DNA from: Cyanobacterium sp. uoEpiScrs1
GTDB taxonomy: Bacteria > Cyanobacteriota > Cyanobacteriia > Cyanobacteriales > Microcystaceae
Direction: 5' to 3'
Assembly: GCF_947331815.1 (NCBI RefSeq)
Contig: NZ_OX373462.1
Span: 1,537,376 to 1,601,375, forward strand
DNA length: 64,000 nt
Made by a program: the position numbers and the translations under genes. Positions 1 to 10,629 of the stretch are shown in pieces. Every line of letters starts with the position of its first letter. The stretch's first letter is position 1. Below the pieces are notes generated by a model, which did no database searches, had not been told where the DNA came from, and saw nothing but the letters and a program-made list of their open reading frames with translations.

Positions 1-2259
1 CAAGTTATACAAAGCCAGTTCTGGGAGGGAATACTTTGAGGCTAACACCTCCCCCTGTTCTGTAATTTTGATTCTTCCATTAATGGTAGAAGTTGGTTGG
101 GCTAAAATTGCTGCATAGGCGGGACCACCACCTCGTCCTACAGACCCACCCCGTCCATGAAACAACCTTAAATCAATACCATGAGGTTTAGCTACTTTTT
201 GTAGGGCTTTTTGAGCTTTGTGGATTTCCCAGTTACTGCTGAGAAATCCAGAATCTTTGTTGCTGTCGGAATATCCTACCATAACCTCTTGTAGGTTAGT
301 CGGTTGTAATATTGAAAGTGTCAAAGAGGTGGGACTATTTGAGTTATTGGAGGACTGAAGTCTATCATATCCCCCCGCCAAAGCTGCACGATACAAGGGC
401 AACTGGAATAAATCTCCCATCACTTGTGGAGCACGTTTCAAATCGTCTACCGTTTCAAACAAAGGTACAATACGGATGGTAGTGGTGCCCATGGCTGGAT
501 CATAAAGCCCCGCTTCTTTCGCCAATAACAGTACTTCTAGAACATCGCTAATATAGTTGGTCATACTAATTATATAAGTTTGGCAAATCTCTAGTCCAAA
601 CTCCTTTTGCAGGTAGCGTAACATCCGCATAGTTTCAACGGTCTCACTGTTCTCCCCTTTTTTAAACTGCATCCCTGTGGGAATCAAAGGCCGTCGAGTC
701 CCTAATTCTTGTACCAACCACTTTACTTTCTCTTCTTCAGGAAGTTGATTATAGGGTTGGGGCAAAATATTTAGGTATTCAGCAATTTCTTCAATCGCAT
801 CAGAATGACGGGAGGAATCTTGACGAAAGTCTAACTGTGTTAGGGTGAATCCAAACATTTCAACTTGAAAGAGTAGATTGTCAAGTTCTTGACAATTAAG
901 TCCAGTTTCTTTTAAGTTGCGTCTAATTAGTTCTAATTCTTGCCGAAATTCTGCTCCCGAACTATAAATATTTTGTACTATCAGACTAGAAAGCAATTGT
1001 CTTTGTTCTGGATTGGCTAGACGATTATTGCGATCACGGGTATTTTCTAAACGTTTTTGAATGTAAGATAGTTTTAGTCGATAAGGTTCGTGTCGGTAAC
1101 GTATTGCCAGCTGCTCGTAAATCTCTGGCATAGCCGAACGGTCACGTTCTAATGCATCAAGTAAGTCTTGGGAAACATTACTCCAGTGAAGAGATGCACT
1201 TAATAGTTCTGTTAAATTATCAATGGAATCCAAATACTTCTCTATAACCAGATTTCGTTGGTAGCAGGCTGTCCGCCAAGTTACTTCTGGAGTAACAAAG
1301 GGATTACCGTCTCGATCTCCACCTACCCAAGAACCAAAACGGCAAAAGGTACTAACAGGGGGGCGTAAAGAAGGAAAAGATGACTTCAAAGCTCGTTGTA
1401 ATCGTTTAGAAAGCTGGGGTAAGGCATCAAATAGGACTTCATCGAAATAGTGGAGAGCATAGTCCACTTCGTCAAGAACACTTGGTTTAAATTGATGGAG
1501 TTCATCGGTGCGCCACCAGAGGCGAATTTCTTCTGTGAGTTGTTCCCTAGCGGTCTGAGCTTCCCAAGAGTCATTTAGTCCCATCCCTCGAAACGACTCT
1601 TCTGCTTGATCTAACCGTCGTAGGATACCTACAATACGTTGTTGTTTACGTCGGATCGTGTGGCGAACAATTTCGGTAGGGTGAGCAGTAAAAACGAGGC
1701 GAATGTCAAGTTGATCAAACAGCCGTTGAATTTGTTGAGGCGGAACATTAAGTTGTTTTAATTGAGGGAATAACCAGTGGAATGTTCCAGCTTTATCAGA
1801 GGCAATATCACCCTCAAAACGCTTTTCTAACAAATTTACCTGTTTTGGTGGACTATATATTTCCTTTTTGTTTCTATTTGAAGATTTATTCTCATTCTCG
1901 GCGCAAGCCGCTCGCCTAGTTAACTGCTGCTCCCGTTGTTCGTAGTGTTGCTCAACAATGTTGATTAATTGGAAATAAAGAGCAAATGCTCGAGCTGCCC
2001 GAATTGCTTCATTGAGTTCTAATTGTTCAATAAGCTCAGTAATCGAGGCCTCAGGGATACTTGTTACCTGTCCCTCGGGAGAACACATCGTCCGAAGTTG
2101 TTTTAGTAAATCCACCAATTCCTGACCACATTCGGCTTTTAATACTGCCTCCCATAAGTCTTCAACAAGTTTAAGACGGTGACGTAAAAATAAGTCGGAA
2201 GTCGAAAAAATATTGATGTCTTCGACCATGAATTGAGATGATTCAAGCAGCGAACTCAT
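1..2259 (-). CDS. ppc: Phosphoenolpyruvate carboxylase, C-terminal end cut by window edge
   Basis: Carboxylates phosphoenolpyruvate to oxaloacetate in the cytoplasm, the main anaplerotic route in cyanobacteria. Reading from the ATG at 2259 leftward stays open for 753 codons to the window edge; the family is about 1000 residues, so roughly the last quarter lies outside. Visible motifs are [12 protein letters not shown] with the catalytic His at about residue 193, GGDRDGNPF near residue 313, [12 protein letters not shown] near 670-690, and [14 protein letters not shown] starting at residue 700, which holds the catalytic Arg. The reading frame is consistent at three widely spaced motifs, so I see no break. 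A hydrophilic Asn/Lys-rich insertion lies between the N-terminal domain and the HPTE motif, as in other cyanobacterial enzymes. It stands alone, without an operon partner in view. Confidence 0.96.
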   Translation of the reverse strand, partial: MSSLLESSQFMVEDINIFSTSDLFLRHRLKLVEDLWEAVLKAECGQELVDLLKQLRTMCSPEGQVTSIPEASITELIEQLELNEAIRAARAFALYFQLINIVEQHYEQREQQLTRRAACAENENKSSNRNKKEIYSPPKQVNLLEKRFEGDIASDKAGTFHWLFPQLKQLNVPPQQIQRLFDQLDIRLVFTAHPTEIVRHTIRRKQQRIVGILRRLDQAEESFRGMGLNDSWEAQTAREQLTEEIRLWWRTDELHQFKPSVLDEVDYALHYFDEVLFDALPQLSKRLQRALKSSFPSLRPPVSTFCRFGSWVGGDRDGNPFVTPEVTWRTACYQRNLVIEKYLDSIDNLTELLSASLHWSNVSQDLLDALERDRSAMPEIYEQLAIRYRHEPYRLKLSYIQKRLENTRDRNNRLANPEQRQLLSSLIVQNIYSSGAEFRQELELIRRNLKETGLNCQELDNLLFQVEMFGFTLTQLDFRQDSSRHSDAIEEIAEYLNILPQPYNQLPEEEKVKWLVQELGTRRPLIPTGMQFKKGENSETVETMRMLRYLQKEFGLEICQTYIISMTNYISDVLEVLLLAKEAGLYDPAMGTTTIRIVPLFETVDDLKRAPQVMGDLFQLPLYRAALAGGYDRLQSSNNSNSPTSLTLSILQPTNLQEVMVGYSDSNKDSGFLSSNWEIHKAQKALQKVAKPHGIDLRLFHGRGGSVGRGGGPAYAAILAQPTSTINGRIKITEQGEVLASKYSLPELALYNL

Positions 2260-2518
2260 TGGAACCTCAGAGACGTTCTATAAATCTAGTCAAGGATGGA
2301 AATATTCAGGAATCGAGAGCAGTCTTTGTAAAGAGCACTTTTTTCTTTGAGAAGCTTTTGGTAGATTAGGAAATTAAATGATTGTACTTACTCTGTCAAA
2401 GTGAGTGTTTACTAAATCTTTTTAGCCTAACGACCCCATCATTCTATCTGCTCCTATCTGGATTAGAAATTAATCTAAACTATAATCGATGCATAATTAG
2501 CAGAAATTTAATGATACT

Positions 2519-2722
2519 TTAAGAAAGTCGGTTGGCTAAACTTTTTTCAGGAAAGTTTAGTATGGGCAAATAAACACTTCGAAATACTTCTTTGCCAACT
2601 TCTCCCAAGTCTTCTAATCTCTTAACAACCTGGTGAATGACAAGTAGACTACCCAAGAGCGGAACAGTTAGCAAACTTAAGCAGATTATGGCAGGATAGA
2701 GGGGTTGATTAACTTTACTCAC
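2519..2722 (-). CDS. Small single-span membrane protein, unknown function
   Basis: A 67-residue protein with one clear hydrophobic segment (about residues 9-33), then a charged helix ending in a short polar tail. The start is GTG at 2722; an AGGAG ribosome binding site sits 9 nt upstream, and this supports a real gene despite the small size. The composition (Leu/Ile/Val span, KRLEDLGEVGKEVF amphipathic stretch) looks like a conserved small cyanobacterial membrane protein, but I cannot name the family. It lies about 260 bp upstream of ppc on the same strand and could share its transcript. No function is proposed. Confidence 0.6.
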   Translation of the reverse strand: MSKVNQPLYPAIICLSLLTVPLLGSLLVIHQVVKRLEDLGEVGKEVFRSVYLPILNFPEKSLANRLS

Positions 2723-3413
2723 AGATAGTGACTCCTGATGTTAAACCACTAATTTAATCATATACTTTTCTTCTTTGATAGTCTTATAGTTTAAGGCTAA
2801 CTTTTCAAGCTTTATTCCCATTGATGCTAATTATAAAAAACTAATCATAAATGATTAAGACTATAGAAAAATTCGACAAGTTTTTTCTACTAAAATATAA
2901 TAGAGATAGCACAAAGTCATTGGTTTCTAACAAATAATGAGTATACTATAAAAAAGCATATCTTACCTGTTGTTTGCATCAAATCTACTTTTCTTAGACT
3001 TATAATTAGAGTAATAATGCGATTCTATTATATCTCATATATTAAGTACATAAAACAATTTTGATATACATTTTTATAGTTATGAGATTATATTTTGTAT
3101 CGACTTATTGGTAGTCGTCAGAAATGGTTGCTCTGTTATTATCATTTATCTCTTCTTTTTTGAGCTAGATAACTTTCTATTATTAATCTGAAATGGACTA
3201 CTATACTCGTACCTTAATACAAATTATTACAATTGGTAAGGTTAAAGTCAGTTAACTCTATCATGTTCTCTATAGGAATTGGCGTGTTTTACGTGTTAAA
3301 TAGGTGCCTAACGGTTGTCTTTATTTTTCTATTGTTACCGGACTCAATAAAAGCCAATGGTGCCACCGCAGCCGTCTATTCAAAATTAACCATTAACTAT
3401 TAATTTAACCTAG
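2723..3413. other. Gap with no recognised gene
   Basis: About 690 bases, mostly AT-rich with frequent stops in all frames. The last 130 bases before dnaX are less AT-rich, which could be decayed coding sequence or the dnaX leader. No RNA gene or strong terminator was recognised. Confidence 0.5.
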
Positions 3414-5618
3414 ATGTCTTCTTATGAACCTCTATATCATAAATATCGTCCCCAAACATTTGCCGACTTAGTGGGACAGGAAGTGATCGCCACCACTTTA
3501 ACTAATGCTATCGTCTCCCAGAGAATTGCTCCTGCTTACTTATTTACAGGTCCTAGGGGAACAGGAAAGACCTCCTCAGCACGAATTTTAGCCAAATCGC
3601 TTAATTGCCAACATGTCGGAGATCCTACTCCCACCCCTTGTGGCAATTGTGAAGTTTGTCGGGCAATCGTTAGAGGCTCTGCCTTAGATGTTATTGAAAT
3701 TGATGCAGCTAGCAACACAGGGGTAGATAATATTAGAGAAATTATTGAAAGGGCGCAATTTACACCTGTTCAGTGTCGTTATAAGGTATTCATTATTGAC
3801 GAATGTCATATGCTTAGTGTGGCGGCGTTTAATGCTCTTCTTAAAACTTTAGAGGAACCGCCAGATCGAGTAATTTTTGTTCTCGTTACCACTGACCCCC
3901 AAAGGGTTTTGCCAACAATTATCTCTCGCTGTCAAAGGTTTGACTATCGACGTATTCCGATAGAAGCAATGGTGGATCATCTAAGCAAAATTGCTGACCA
4001 GGAAGCTATTGATATCACTGATGAGTCTCTAACGTTAGTAGCTCAAATCGCAAATGGAGGGTTAAGAGATGCTGAGAGTCTTATAGATCAATTAAGTTTA
4101 TTATCAGGGACTATTACCTCAGAAAAAGTCTGGGACTTGATTGGAGCGGTCTCCGAACAAGACTTATTAGAATTATTACAAGCGATCGCCTCGGATATTC
4201 CAGAATTAGTCATAGATAAATGTCGTCATTTAATGAATCGGGGAAAAGAACCTTTAGTCGTCCTACAATATTTGGCAGGATTTTATCTCAATCTTTTGAT
4301 TGCTAAAACGGCTCCCAACCGCCTTGACATTGCAACTGCGAGAGCTACAACCTGGCAAGCTTTATCTATTGAAGCACAAAGGTGGGAGATTAAAACTATC
4401 CTACAAGGACAACAACGTCTTAAAGAAAGTGAAGTTCAACTAAAAAATACTACTCAACCCCGTTTATGGTTAGAAGTTACCCTTTTGAGTTTATTGCCAT
4501 CAGCTTGTCATTACCCAACTATTTGCAACGAAATAAGAGAGAAAAACAAGGAGATAATAGAGAAAGAAGAAATAGTGTCCACTACTTCTTCTTTCTCTAA
4601 CACCACTTCTCAAATATCTCAATTAACCCAAGATTTAAGTATCTCACAAGTAGAAAATACGAGAAAAGATATAAAACTTGATAATGATCAAATCTGGTCA
4701 TTAGTTTTAGGCAAATTGCAACCTTTTCCCCAAGATTTAGTCAGATCTAATTGTCATTTTCTTGATTTGGATGAATCGGCAGCCCATATTGAAGTTCGTA
4801 GTCAAGGATTGCTAAAACTAGTCCAAGGAAAAATTCCTAATCTTGAGACAGCTTTTATTGAGGTTTGTCAACGTCCTATTAAAATAAATTTAAAAGTGGC
4901 CTCCTCTTTTAATGAAACCTTGAAAAGTTCTCAAACTATTCAATCGTCACAATCAAAAATTATTCCAGTTAGCAACAACCAAACATCACAACCTGTTAAT
5001 TCCCAGAAAATTACTAATTCTCATCACCCAAATAAACCTGCAGTAAAATTACAATCTCAACCCAAGACTTATCATCCTGAAAAAAAAATTAATTTAACTG
5101 ATATTTCTGATAGTGTTGCCATCGAAGAAATTGAAAAAGCTGCTAATAGTTTAGCTAAAACGTTTGAGGGGGAGATTGTTGATACAGCCCACCAATTTAA
5201 AAATGAATTTTATAATCCTATTGTAAAGGATTTGGAAGCGGGTAAATGTCATTCATCCGCTCTATCACAAGCATTTGTAGTAAATCATCGAACTGAAGAT
5301 ACTCTTGCCAATGAAACGATTAATCAACAGCAATCAGACATACAGATAGAAAATTCATACTCAACTAAATCAAGTTCAGATTTATCAAAAAATTCATTTT
5401 TAGAAGATACAGATATCTATAATACTCAGACAACTAAATCAGTCGAGTTAAAACAGATTGATAAAATAAACTCAATTTATCAATCTGATTTATCTAACTT
5501 GGATGAGTTAGATAAATCAGCAGAAACTATAAAATATGATACTCATATAATTAAATCAAAACCTTCTGTTCAAGGACGACCAGAAATCATAGAGAATGAA
5601 GAAGATCTTGATTTTTAA
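3414..5618 (+). CDS. dnaX: DNA polymerase III subunit gamma/tau
   Basis: Clamp-loader ATPase of the replicative polymerase. The N-terminal AAA+ module shows the P-loop GPRGTGKT at residues 46-53, a four-cysteine zinc site (C65, C76, C79, C82), Walker B FIIDECHML, sensor-1 LVTTDPQRV and the SRC arginine-finger motif. From about residue 370 the protein becomes a long Ser/Thr/Asn/Lys-rich tail of the tau type with one more structured block near residues 415-495. At 734 residues it is normal to slightly long. The P-loop is continuous, so the DnaX intein found in Synechocystis is absent. It contains the only HIP1 octamer I saw. I saw no obvious slippage site for a short gamma form. It is flanked by long gaps, so it is likely monocistronic. 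Confidence 0.95.
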   Translation: MSSYEPLYHKYRPQTFADLVGQEVIATTLTNAIVSQRIAPAYLFTGPRGTGKTSSARILAKSLNCQHVGDPTPTPCGNCEVCRAIVRGSALDVIEIDAASNTGVDNIREIIERAQFTPVQCRYKVFIIDECHMLSVAAFNALLKTLEEPPDRVIFVLVTTDPQRVLPTIISRCQRFDYRRIPIEAMVDHLSKIADQEAIDITDESLTLVAQIANGGLRDAESLIDQLSLLSGTITSEKVWDLIGAVSEQDLLELLQAIASDIPELVIDKCRHLMNRGKEPLVVLQYLAGFYLNLLIAKTAPNRLDIATARATTWQALSIEAQRWEIKTILQGQQRLKESEVQLKNTTQPRLWLEVTLLSLLPSACHYPTICNEIREKNKEIIEKEEIVSTTSSFSNTTSQISQLTQDLSISQVENTRKDIKLDNDQIWSLVLGKLQPFPQDLVRSNCHFLDLDESAAHIEVRSQGLLKLVQGKIPNLETAFIEVCQRPIKINLKVASSFNETLKSSQTIQSSQSKIIPVSNNQTSQPVNSQKITNSHHPNKPAVKLQSQPKTYHPEKKINLTDISDSVAIEEIEKAANSLAKTFEGEIVDTAHQFKNEFYNPIVKDLEAGKCHSSALSQAFVVNHRTEDTLANETINQQQSDIQIENSYSTKSSSDLSKNSFLEDTDIYNTQTTKSVELKQIDKINSIYQSDLSNLDELDKSAETIKYDTHIIKSKPSVQGRPEIIENEEDLDF
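4182..4189. other. HIP1 octamer GCGATCGC
   Basis: The highly iterated palindrome typical of many cyanobacterial genomes, here inside dnaX. It is the only copy I noticed in 64 kb, whereas free-living relatives usually have one every few kilobases or less. Confidence 0.8.
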
Positions 5619-6577
5619 CAAAAGTGTACTTTTAAAATTTGCTTTATTTACAGTCAATAATTATTTGTTTTAAATTATATTAAAACTAACAAATAAATTT
5701 CAATCTAATATATAAACACAAATAAAATTACTACAGTCAATTAAACTCCATAAAAAACAAAATAAGGATGTAATAGAAAACATGATTATATTGTTATATC
5801 ACAACAGTATAAAAGATAATACATAAAAAGTTTATACAAAATATCTTAATTAAGATATCTAGACAATAGCCTAAAAATTTTGTTTAAAATATTTTTTTAC
5901 TTCCTATACGTTCTATACATTTAAATTGTAATTTTTATTTTGTTTTATTTTTACTTTAGATAATATGTTTTAAAAACTATAAAAAACTAATTATAGTGGA
6001 AATCAAGTTTTATTAGTTATAGAGTACAGTCTATCACGATTAATTTTGTAGGTAGTTAACTATTGATTTATCATAGTGAGTCTAGGTAAACTAAAGTTAC
6101 TGATTTTTAATATTTCAGTACTTGACCAGAGTAATTTTATCCTTTAGTCTAAAGATAGATGATTGCAGCAAAAATAACCTCTCCTATCATTTAAGGTATT
6201 TCTTAAAATACCGATAAATATATTCAGTATCTGTATAGGTGGTAATTAATGGCATCTTTGTTACTAAATAAGATTTTGTCCAGAGTAGAGGCTGTCTTTA
6301 TTGAGTTGGCGCGGGGGATAAAACGAGTTGTACAGGGTCTAATTTTGATATAGGGGTTTCCATGCTTAATATAAAGCGTCTTTCTGGCAGCCACTTTATT
6401 TTTTCTGATAGAGTACCTATTTGACTCACTCTGTTGAATATATAAAGAATGACTTGACTCTTAAAAAACGGGTAATTGGAAATATACAAAGAAGATGGAC
6501 GATTCTGCATGAATACTGTTAGTCCTGAATATCAGGGAGATTCTACACTATCCTAAATCATTACCAGAACTAAAAAA
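5619..6577. other. Gap, extremely AT-rich, one possible tiny ORF
   Basis: About 960 bases. The first 600 are almost entirely A and T with no coding signal. From about 6240 the composition is less AT-rich and includes the short ORF listed at 6249. A 70-codon reverse-strand frame at 6298-6510 has no recognisable content and is treated as chance. Confidence 0.5.
6249..6356 (+). CDS. Possible 35-residue ORF or truncated gene start
   Basis: ATG at 6249 follows a Shine-Dalgarno-like AGGTGG about 8 nt upstream and opens an amphipathic, basic-hydrophobic 35-residue peptide (start MASLLLNKIL) before a TAG. The sequence reads like the beginning of a genuine protein and the local composition is less AT-rich than the surroundings. 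No continuation was found in another frame. It could be a real small peptide, or the surviving 5' end of a decayed gene. I do not recognise it. Confidence 0.25.
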
Positions 6578-7177
6578 ATGGCTATTTATCTACAGAAAGG
6601 ACAACAAATTTCTCTAAAAAAAGAAGCCCCTGGTCTAACCAAATTAATGTGTGGTTTAGGATGGGACATACACAGAGGTTATGGAGGACTGTTAGGTTTA
6701 TTTAAACATCAAGATCATATTGATCTCGATGTTTCTGTTTTATGTTTAAATCCAAATGATAAGCTAACGAATAAGTCAGATGTAGTTTACTTCGGAAATT
6801 TACACCATGATTCCCGTGCTATTACTCATCTAGGAGATAATCTAACTGGTAAGGGGGATGGAGATGATGAAGAGATATTAGTCGATTTACCCCAGGTTCC
6901 TGACACAATTTCTAAGTTAGTCTTTGTAGTTAATATCTATAATTGTATTAAACGGAAACAAGGTTTTGAACAGGTAAAAAATGCTTTTGTTCGATTAGTT
7001 AATTTAGAAAAAAAACAGGAGATCGCTCGTTATAGCCTTTCTGGAAGTGAATATAAAGGGACAACTGGTATGATTTTAGCAGAAGTCTATCGTCATAACA
7101 ATGAATGGAAAATGGCAGCTATTGGGGAAGGAATTAATGTTAAAAATATCCAAGAAGTGGTTAATCAATACTGTTGA
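6578..7177 (+). CDS. TerD-family stress/tellurium-resistance protein
   Basis: A 199-residue TerD-domain protein. The family includes calcium-binding cytoplasmic proteins of the Ter stress-response systems. The start MAIYLQKGQQISLKKEAPGL is typical, and acidic clusters that form the two metal sites are visible around residues 47-51 (DHIDLD) and 87-98 (DNLTGKGDGDDE). The C-terminal part (GTTGMILAEVYRHNNEWK) matches the conserved end of the domain. In free-living cyanobacteria TerD genes are usually clustered with other ter genes. Here it stands alone between gaps of about 1 kb, with no TerC- or kinase-like partner in view. Substrate and role are unknown; the family assignment is firm. Confidence 0.88.
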   Translation: MAIYLQKGQQISLKKEAPGLTKLMCGLGWDIHRGYGGLLGLFKHQDHIDLDVSVLCLNPNDKLTNKSDVVYFGNLHHDSRAITHLGDNLTGKGDGDDEEILVDLPQVPDTISKLVFVVNIYNCIKRKQGFEQVKNAFVRLVNLEKKQEIARYSLSGSEYKGTTGMILAEVYRHNNEWKMAAIGEGINVKNIQEVVNQYC

Positions 7178-8275
7178 ATAACTTTAAATTATATTCAAAG
7201 ATATTTCATAATCAATTAAAAACTTTAACAAGTTCAAGTCTAAAATAACTTGCCTAACTTTTTAAAGATGAAGGGTAATTATTATAAAAACGTGTCGTTT
7301 TTTTATTCTAATACTGACTGAGTAGCTTCTTTAAAAGAGTACATTTAAATTATTTTAATCAGGAGTAAGTTATGCCTTATAATGTTTTAAGTATCCTAAG
7401 AACTTAATTTGATACAACTTTTGCTCTTATAGTTAAAGAATACATTCGTCATAACAGTATAGTGTAATGAGTTATTGACTACTAATCTATAAGAATTAGC
7501 CTACTAAAATAGATATTGTTTCTTAAAAAGATTACAAAACAATTGCTGGGCGAGTTAATAGTTACATCCAAACTAATTAATATCACTAATCAATCTCTAA
7601 TATTATTTAGTGAATCCCTATTTATGTTTATATTCCTGAAGAAATATTATATTTAACTACCCTCTAAAAGATAGAAAAAAACTAAGAAAGATAACATTGA
7701 TGAAGATCAAATTATTCAATAAAATAAATCAATCCTAAATAGCAAATCTGTTATAAATCTTTAAAGATTTATAACAGATTTGCTAACATAATAAGTAGCT
7801 TAATGGATAAATCTAGACATGAGTACTCAATAAGTTTATTATACGAGGACAGAAAGGGTACCAGGAATAAAATCATTAAAGATTCTATGCCTTATTTCCT
7901 TATGTATCGTTCTACTTAGTTTTCATTGATCTTCTATAATTGAACAATCTCAATAGCTTGAAGATGACTAATCTAGATCATCTACTTTTTCTTAATTATT
8001 TTATTCAAAAAAAGTCTGGAGTATCAGCATTACTTAAAAATATTAGAGATTTGCATATCTTTTTTCCAAAAAAATATAAAAATTCTGTATAGCTAAGTAA
8101 GAGAGAGGTCAATTTTGTTGTAATTGATTTAAGATATTTTTTTAAGAAGCTGAGATTTATCATGAATTCAGAAATACATTCGATATTCTTGATTGCCTAC
8201 TCACTTGTAATTTCAGATGTAAAACCCAAATAAGTTCTTAAAATCAACTAGAGATAGTAGAGTAAAACAGATTCT
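7178..8275. other. Gap with a long palindrome and an orphan ribosome binding site
   Basis: About 1.1 kb. It holds the perfect palindrome at 7740-7785. An AGGAG motif at about 7361-7365 precedes ATG at 7372, but that frame stops after 11 codons. No other gene was recognised. Confidence 0.5.
7740..7785. repeat. 46-bp perfect palindrome without loop
   Basis: Two 23-base arms meet with no spacer (left arm ends ATAAATCTTT, right arm begins AAAGATTTAT). It lies 560 bp past the TerD-like gene. It may be an AT-rich terminator, possibly of a gene since lost, or a cruciform-forming site. Confidence 0.85.
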
Positions 8276-9004
8276 ATGAGTAATACCAGTGATTTTCGTA
8301 ACGCCATCCGCGACGTAAAGGGCAGATCTCTTATCGGACCTAACGTCATTGCTAACGCTTTACCCTATCTTGGAGGTGGGTTAGTTTTAACAGCTGTTGG
8401 CACTTATGGGGGATTAGGAGTTATTCAATCCTATCCCAATTTATTTTTTCCTTCCTTAATTGCAGCACTTATTATCGAGTTGATCTTGTTTTTTGTTGCT
8501 CGTAACGTAGCTGAACAAGGTAATAACAGCACTGCGTTACCTTTATTAACCCTATATAGTCTTCTTTCTGGATATACTCTTAGTGGCATTATCTTTATCG
8601 CCTTAGGAACTCAAGGCGTTGGGCTACAAGGTATTGTCATTGCTGCTGGAGGTTGTGGAATTACCTTTATGGCAAGTCGCAATATTGGCTCTAATCTTTC
8701 TGAACAAGATGGCATGGCTTTGATCAAAACCGTTAGCTTAGGGGTCATTGCACTATTCTTAGTAATGGTCGGTCAAGTATTGTTTACCCTATTTGGGGTT
8801 TATACACCGACTTGGTTAGACATTTCTATCTCCGGTCTGGGGGTATTTTTATTTGTCGGAGCTGCTGTGGTAGACTTTTATATCTTGCCTCGCACTTATC
8901 GTAATGATCAGTATCTTTCGGCAGCCTTGTCTATGTATCTGACTTACATTAACCTATTCGTCTTTATCTTACGTCTTTTGATTTCTATCAATAGTCGTGA
9001 CTAA
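8276..9004 (+). CDS. Bax inhibitor-1 / YccA-family membrane protein
   Basis: A 242-residue inner-membrane protein with about seven hydrophobic spans, the layout of the BI-1/YccA (UPF0005) family, whose members act as pH-sensitive calcium leak channels or modulate membrane protease FtsH. Visible family features include Gly-rich spans, the hydrophilic stretch near residues 147-156 (SEQDGMALIK), VDFYILPRTY near residue 200 and a final YINLFVFILRLL span. Length and span number are normal. A strong hairpin downstream (9249-9289) probably ends its transcript. It has no operon partner. The cellular role is uncertain; the family is clear. Confidence 0.85.
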   Translation: MSNTSDFRNAIRDVKGRSLIGPNVIANALPYLGGGLVLTAVGTYGGLGVIQSYPNLFFPSLIAALIIELILFFVARNVAEQGNNSTALPLLTLYSLLSGYTLSGIIFIALGTQGVGLQGIVIAAGGCGITFMASRNIGSNLSEQDGMALIKTVSLGVIALFLVMVGQVLFTLFGVYTPTWLDISISGLGVFLFVGAAVVDFYILPRTYRNDQYLSAALSMYLTYINLFVFILRLLISINSRD

Positions 9005-9435
9005 TTCATTAGAGTGTGGGGAAGCTACTCAAATAACCAGTATTTCCCATACTTCTTCTTAAGTAAGTTTATTTTTCTGATAACTATTTCCAGGAAAATA
9101 GTTCCTCCTAGGTTAAGGATTCTGACTATTGTTGTTTAGTAAGAGATCTGGTAGTTCCAAATAAGCTAAAAACTTCAACTCAATGAAGTGAGATTTTGCT
9201 TTAAAGAATATGCAGAATTTCTTAATGGCAGTGCCGTCATGATTGAATTTTTTCTCTTGGTACAGTAAATAACTGTACCAAGAGAAAAATCATAGACCAC
9301 ACTTTCCAGTTATTTAAGTCTATGTTCTGACTTAGACTAAGTAATTTTTCTGAGATCTGTTCAGTTTTGGGATTGCTTGAGATAAGCTGAGACAAGAATA
9401 GTTAATTGAAATAGCACAATACTTAGTACATCATA
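9005..9435. other. Gap with terminator hairpin
   Basis: About 430 bases between the BI-1-like gene and the next ORF. It holds the hairpin at 9249-9289; nothing else was recognised. Confidence 0.5.
9249..9289 (+). terminator. 18-bp perfect hairpin, likely terminator
   Basis: Arms TTTTTCTCTTGGTACAGT and ACTGTACCAAGAGAAAAA around a 5-nt AAATA loop, A/T-rich on both outer ends so it could work in either direction. It is 245 bp downstream of the BI-1-like gene. Confidence 0.65.
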
Positions 9436-9729
9436 ATGAATTCTTTTTTTCTGCGTTTTCCTCGTTTTCTAAAAAGAGCTTATCATAAGGAGCCAATTTC
9501 TAGCTTTATTCTAGTAATAGGAGTGGTCGATGCAGTAATTGGGGGGATAGGAGAAAAGTCGACTTTGCTGTCCTCAGGATTGGTGGTAATTTTACTCTCT
9601 GTAATTCTACGCTATTGGCAAACTCAAAAGACACAACCCTTAGCGACTGAAGAGCCCCCTAGACGATATCTCCCCCTGAGTTCGGTGAGATCACCTCTAC
9701 CGAGATTAACTAATGATAAGCCTCGTTAA
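9436..9729 (+). CDS. Conserved cyanobacterial small membrane protein
   Basis: A 97-residue protein with a basic N-terminus (FFLRFPRFLKRAYHKEP), two hydrophobic segments (about residues 22-38 and 43-60) and a Pro/Arg-rich cytoplasmic tail. The pattern resembles a short cyanobacterial hypothetical with the conserved stretch SSFILVIGVVDAVIGG. I cannot assign a function. It lies 103 bp upstream of the DUF3288 gene on the same strand, and the two could share a transcript. Confidence 0.65.
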   Translation: MNSFFLRFPRFLKRAYHKEPISSFILVIGVVDAVIGGIGEKSTLLSSGLVVILLSVILRYWQTQKTQPLATEEPPRRYLPLSSVRSPLPRLTNDKPR

Positions 9730-9832
9730 TAAAAATATTAATTACTAAGACTTTGTGGTAAACATTTTTAGTAACTACTGAGAAATAACCTAAAGATTCT
9801 CTTCATATTGCAGTGTCCTTGAATTGTTATTT

Positions 9833-10114
9833 ATGCCTAAAATCCAACAACATCCTCAAGAAAAAAGAGACCAGGAATTAATAAGTGTCCTTCTCCAAGA
9901 ACAGGCTAACTCTTATAATCTAGCAGAATTAGCTCGGTTGCGTATCCGCTATCATAATTTTCCAGGAGCCATACGGATCCAAGAGGATTTAGACTTACTA
10001 TTACAACGATGGAAACTAACTGAAGAACAACTATTCGAACAAACCCGTCAACTCCATAAGACCCGTCAAGTTTATCAAAGCATTAAAGGTAAAGATGCTC
10101 AAGATTGGAGTTGA
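9833..10114 (+). CDS. DUF3288 family protein
   Basis: A 93-residue soluble protein restricted, as far as I know, to cyanobacteria. Family signature visible: QHPQEKRDQELISVLLQ, then YNLAELARLRIRYHNFPGA, then a Leu-rich helix with QRWKLTEEQLFEQTRQ. I chose the ATG at 9833 (MPKIQQHP) over an upstream TTG at 9824, since it begins just before the conserved part. Function unknown. It is followed by a 2.3 kb gap. Confidence 0.75.
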   Translation: MPKIQQHPQEKRDQELISVLLQEQANSYNLAELARLRIRYHNFPGAIRIQEDLDLLLQRWKLTEEQLFEQTRQLHKTRQVYQSIKGKDAQDWS

Positions 10115-10629
10115 CGGGTTTTATGGATAGTGTTAAGTGCCAATTCCCTATTTGTGTAAACAGATGAGCTTTAATTGAAGTACAGCGAAAAGATAGTCAA
10201 AAAAAAGTGATCTTTAAGTGTCAACCTACTTAAAAAGTGGGCCGGTGGGATTGTGCAAGAACCATTGAAAAAAATAGCCAAAGTGTAGAGTTCATACGTA
10301 GAAGATAAAAGATAATAATAACCAGGGAATTCTTATCACTAGAGATAAGTTTCAAGTTCCCAATTTTTGTGTTAACAAACATAAATAAATATATTCTCTC
10401 TCTCTTTTTATTCTTATTAAAGATTGCTTATTACTATTATCAATAACGTTGCGGTAACCGCAGTACAATTTTTTAATCCCAAAAATCGGGCATAAAAGCT
10501 AGATAAACAACATCCAGTATAAATTCGTTCAAAAATAATGTAATAAAAATTTTTTGAAAAATATTTAAGATCTTATATTTAGACTTTAACTAGATAACTA
10601 TATAAAAACTCTCAAATCCAATAAGAAAA

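Noticed and set aside
3414-5618. DnaX intein
   Set aside because: The P-loop and surrounding AAA+ motifs are uninterrupted.
6298-6510. 70-codon reverse ORF downstream of dnaX
   Set aside because: Composition is not protein-like, no ribosome binding site; overlaps the more plausible small forward ORF.
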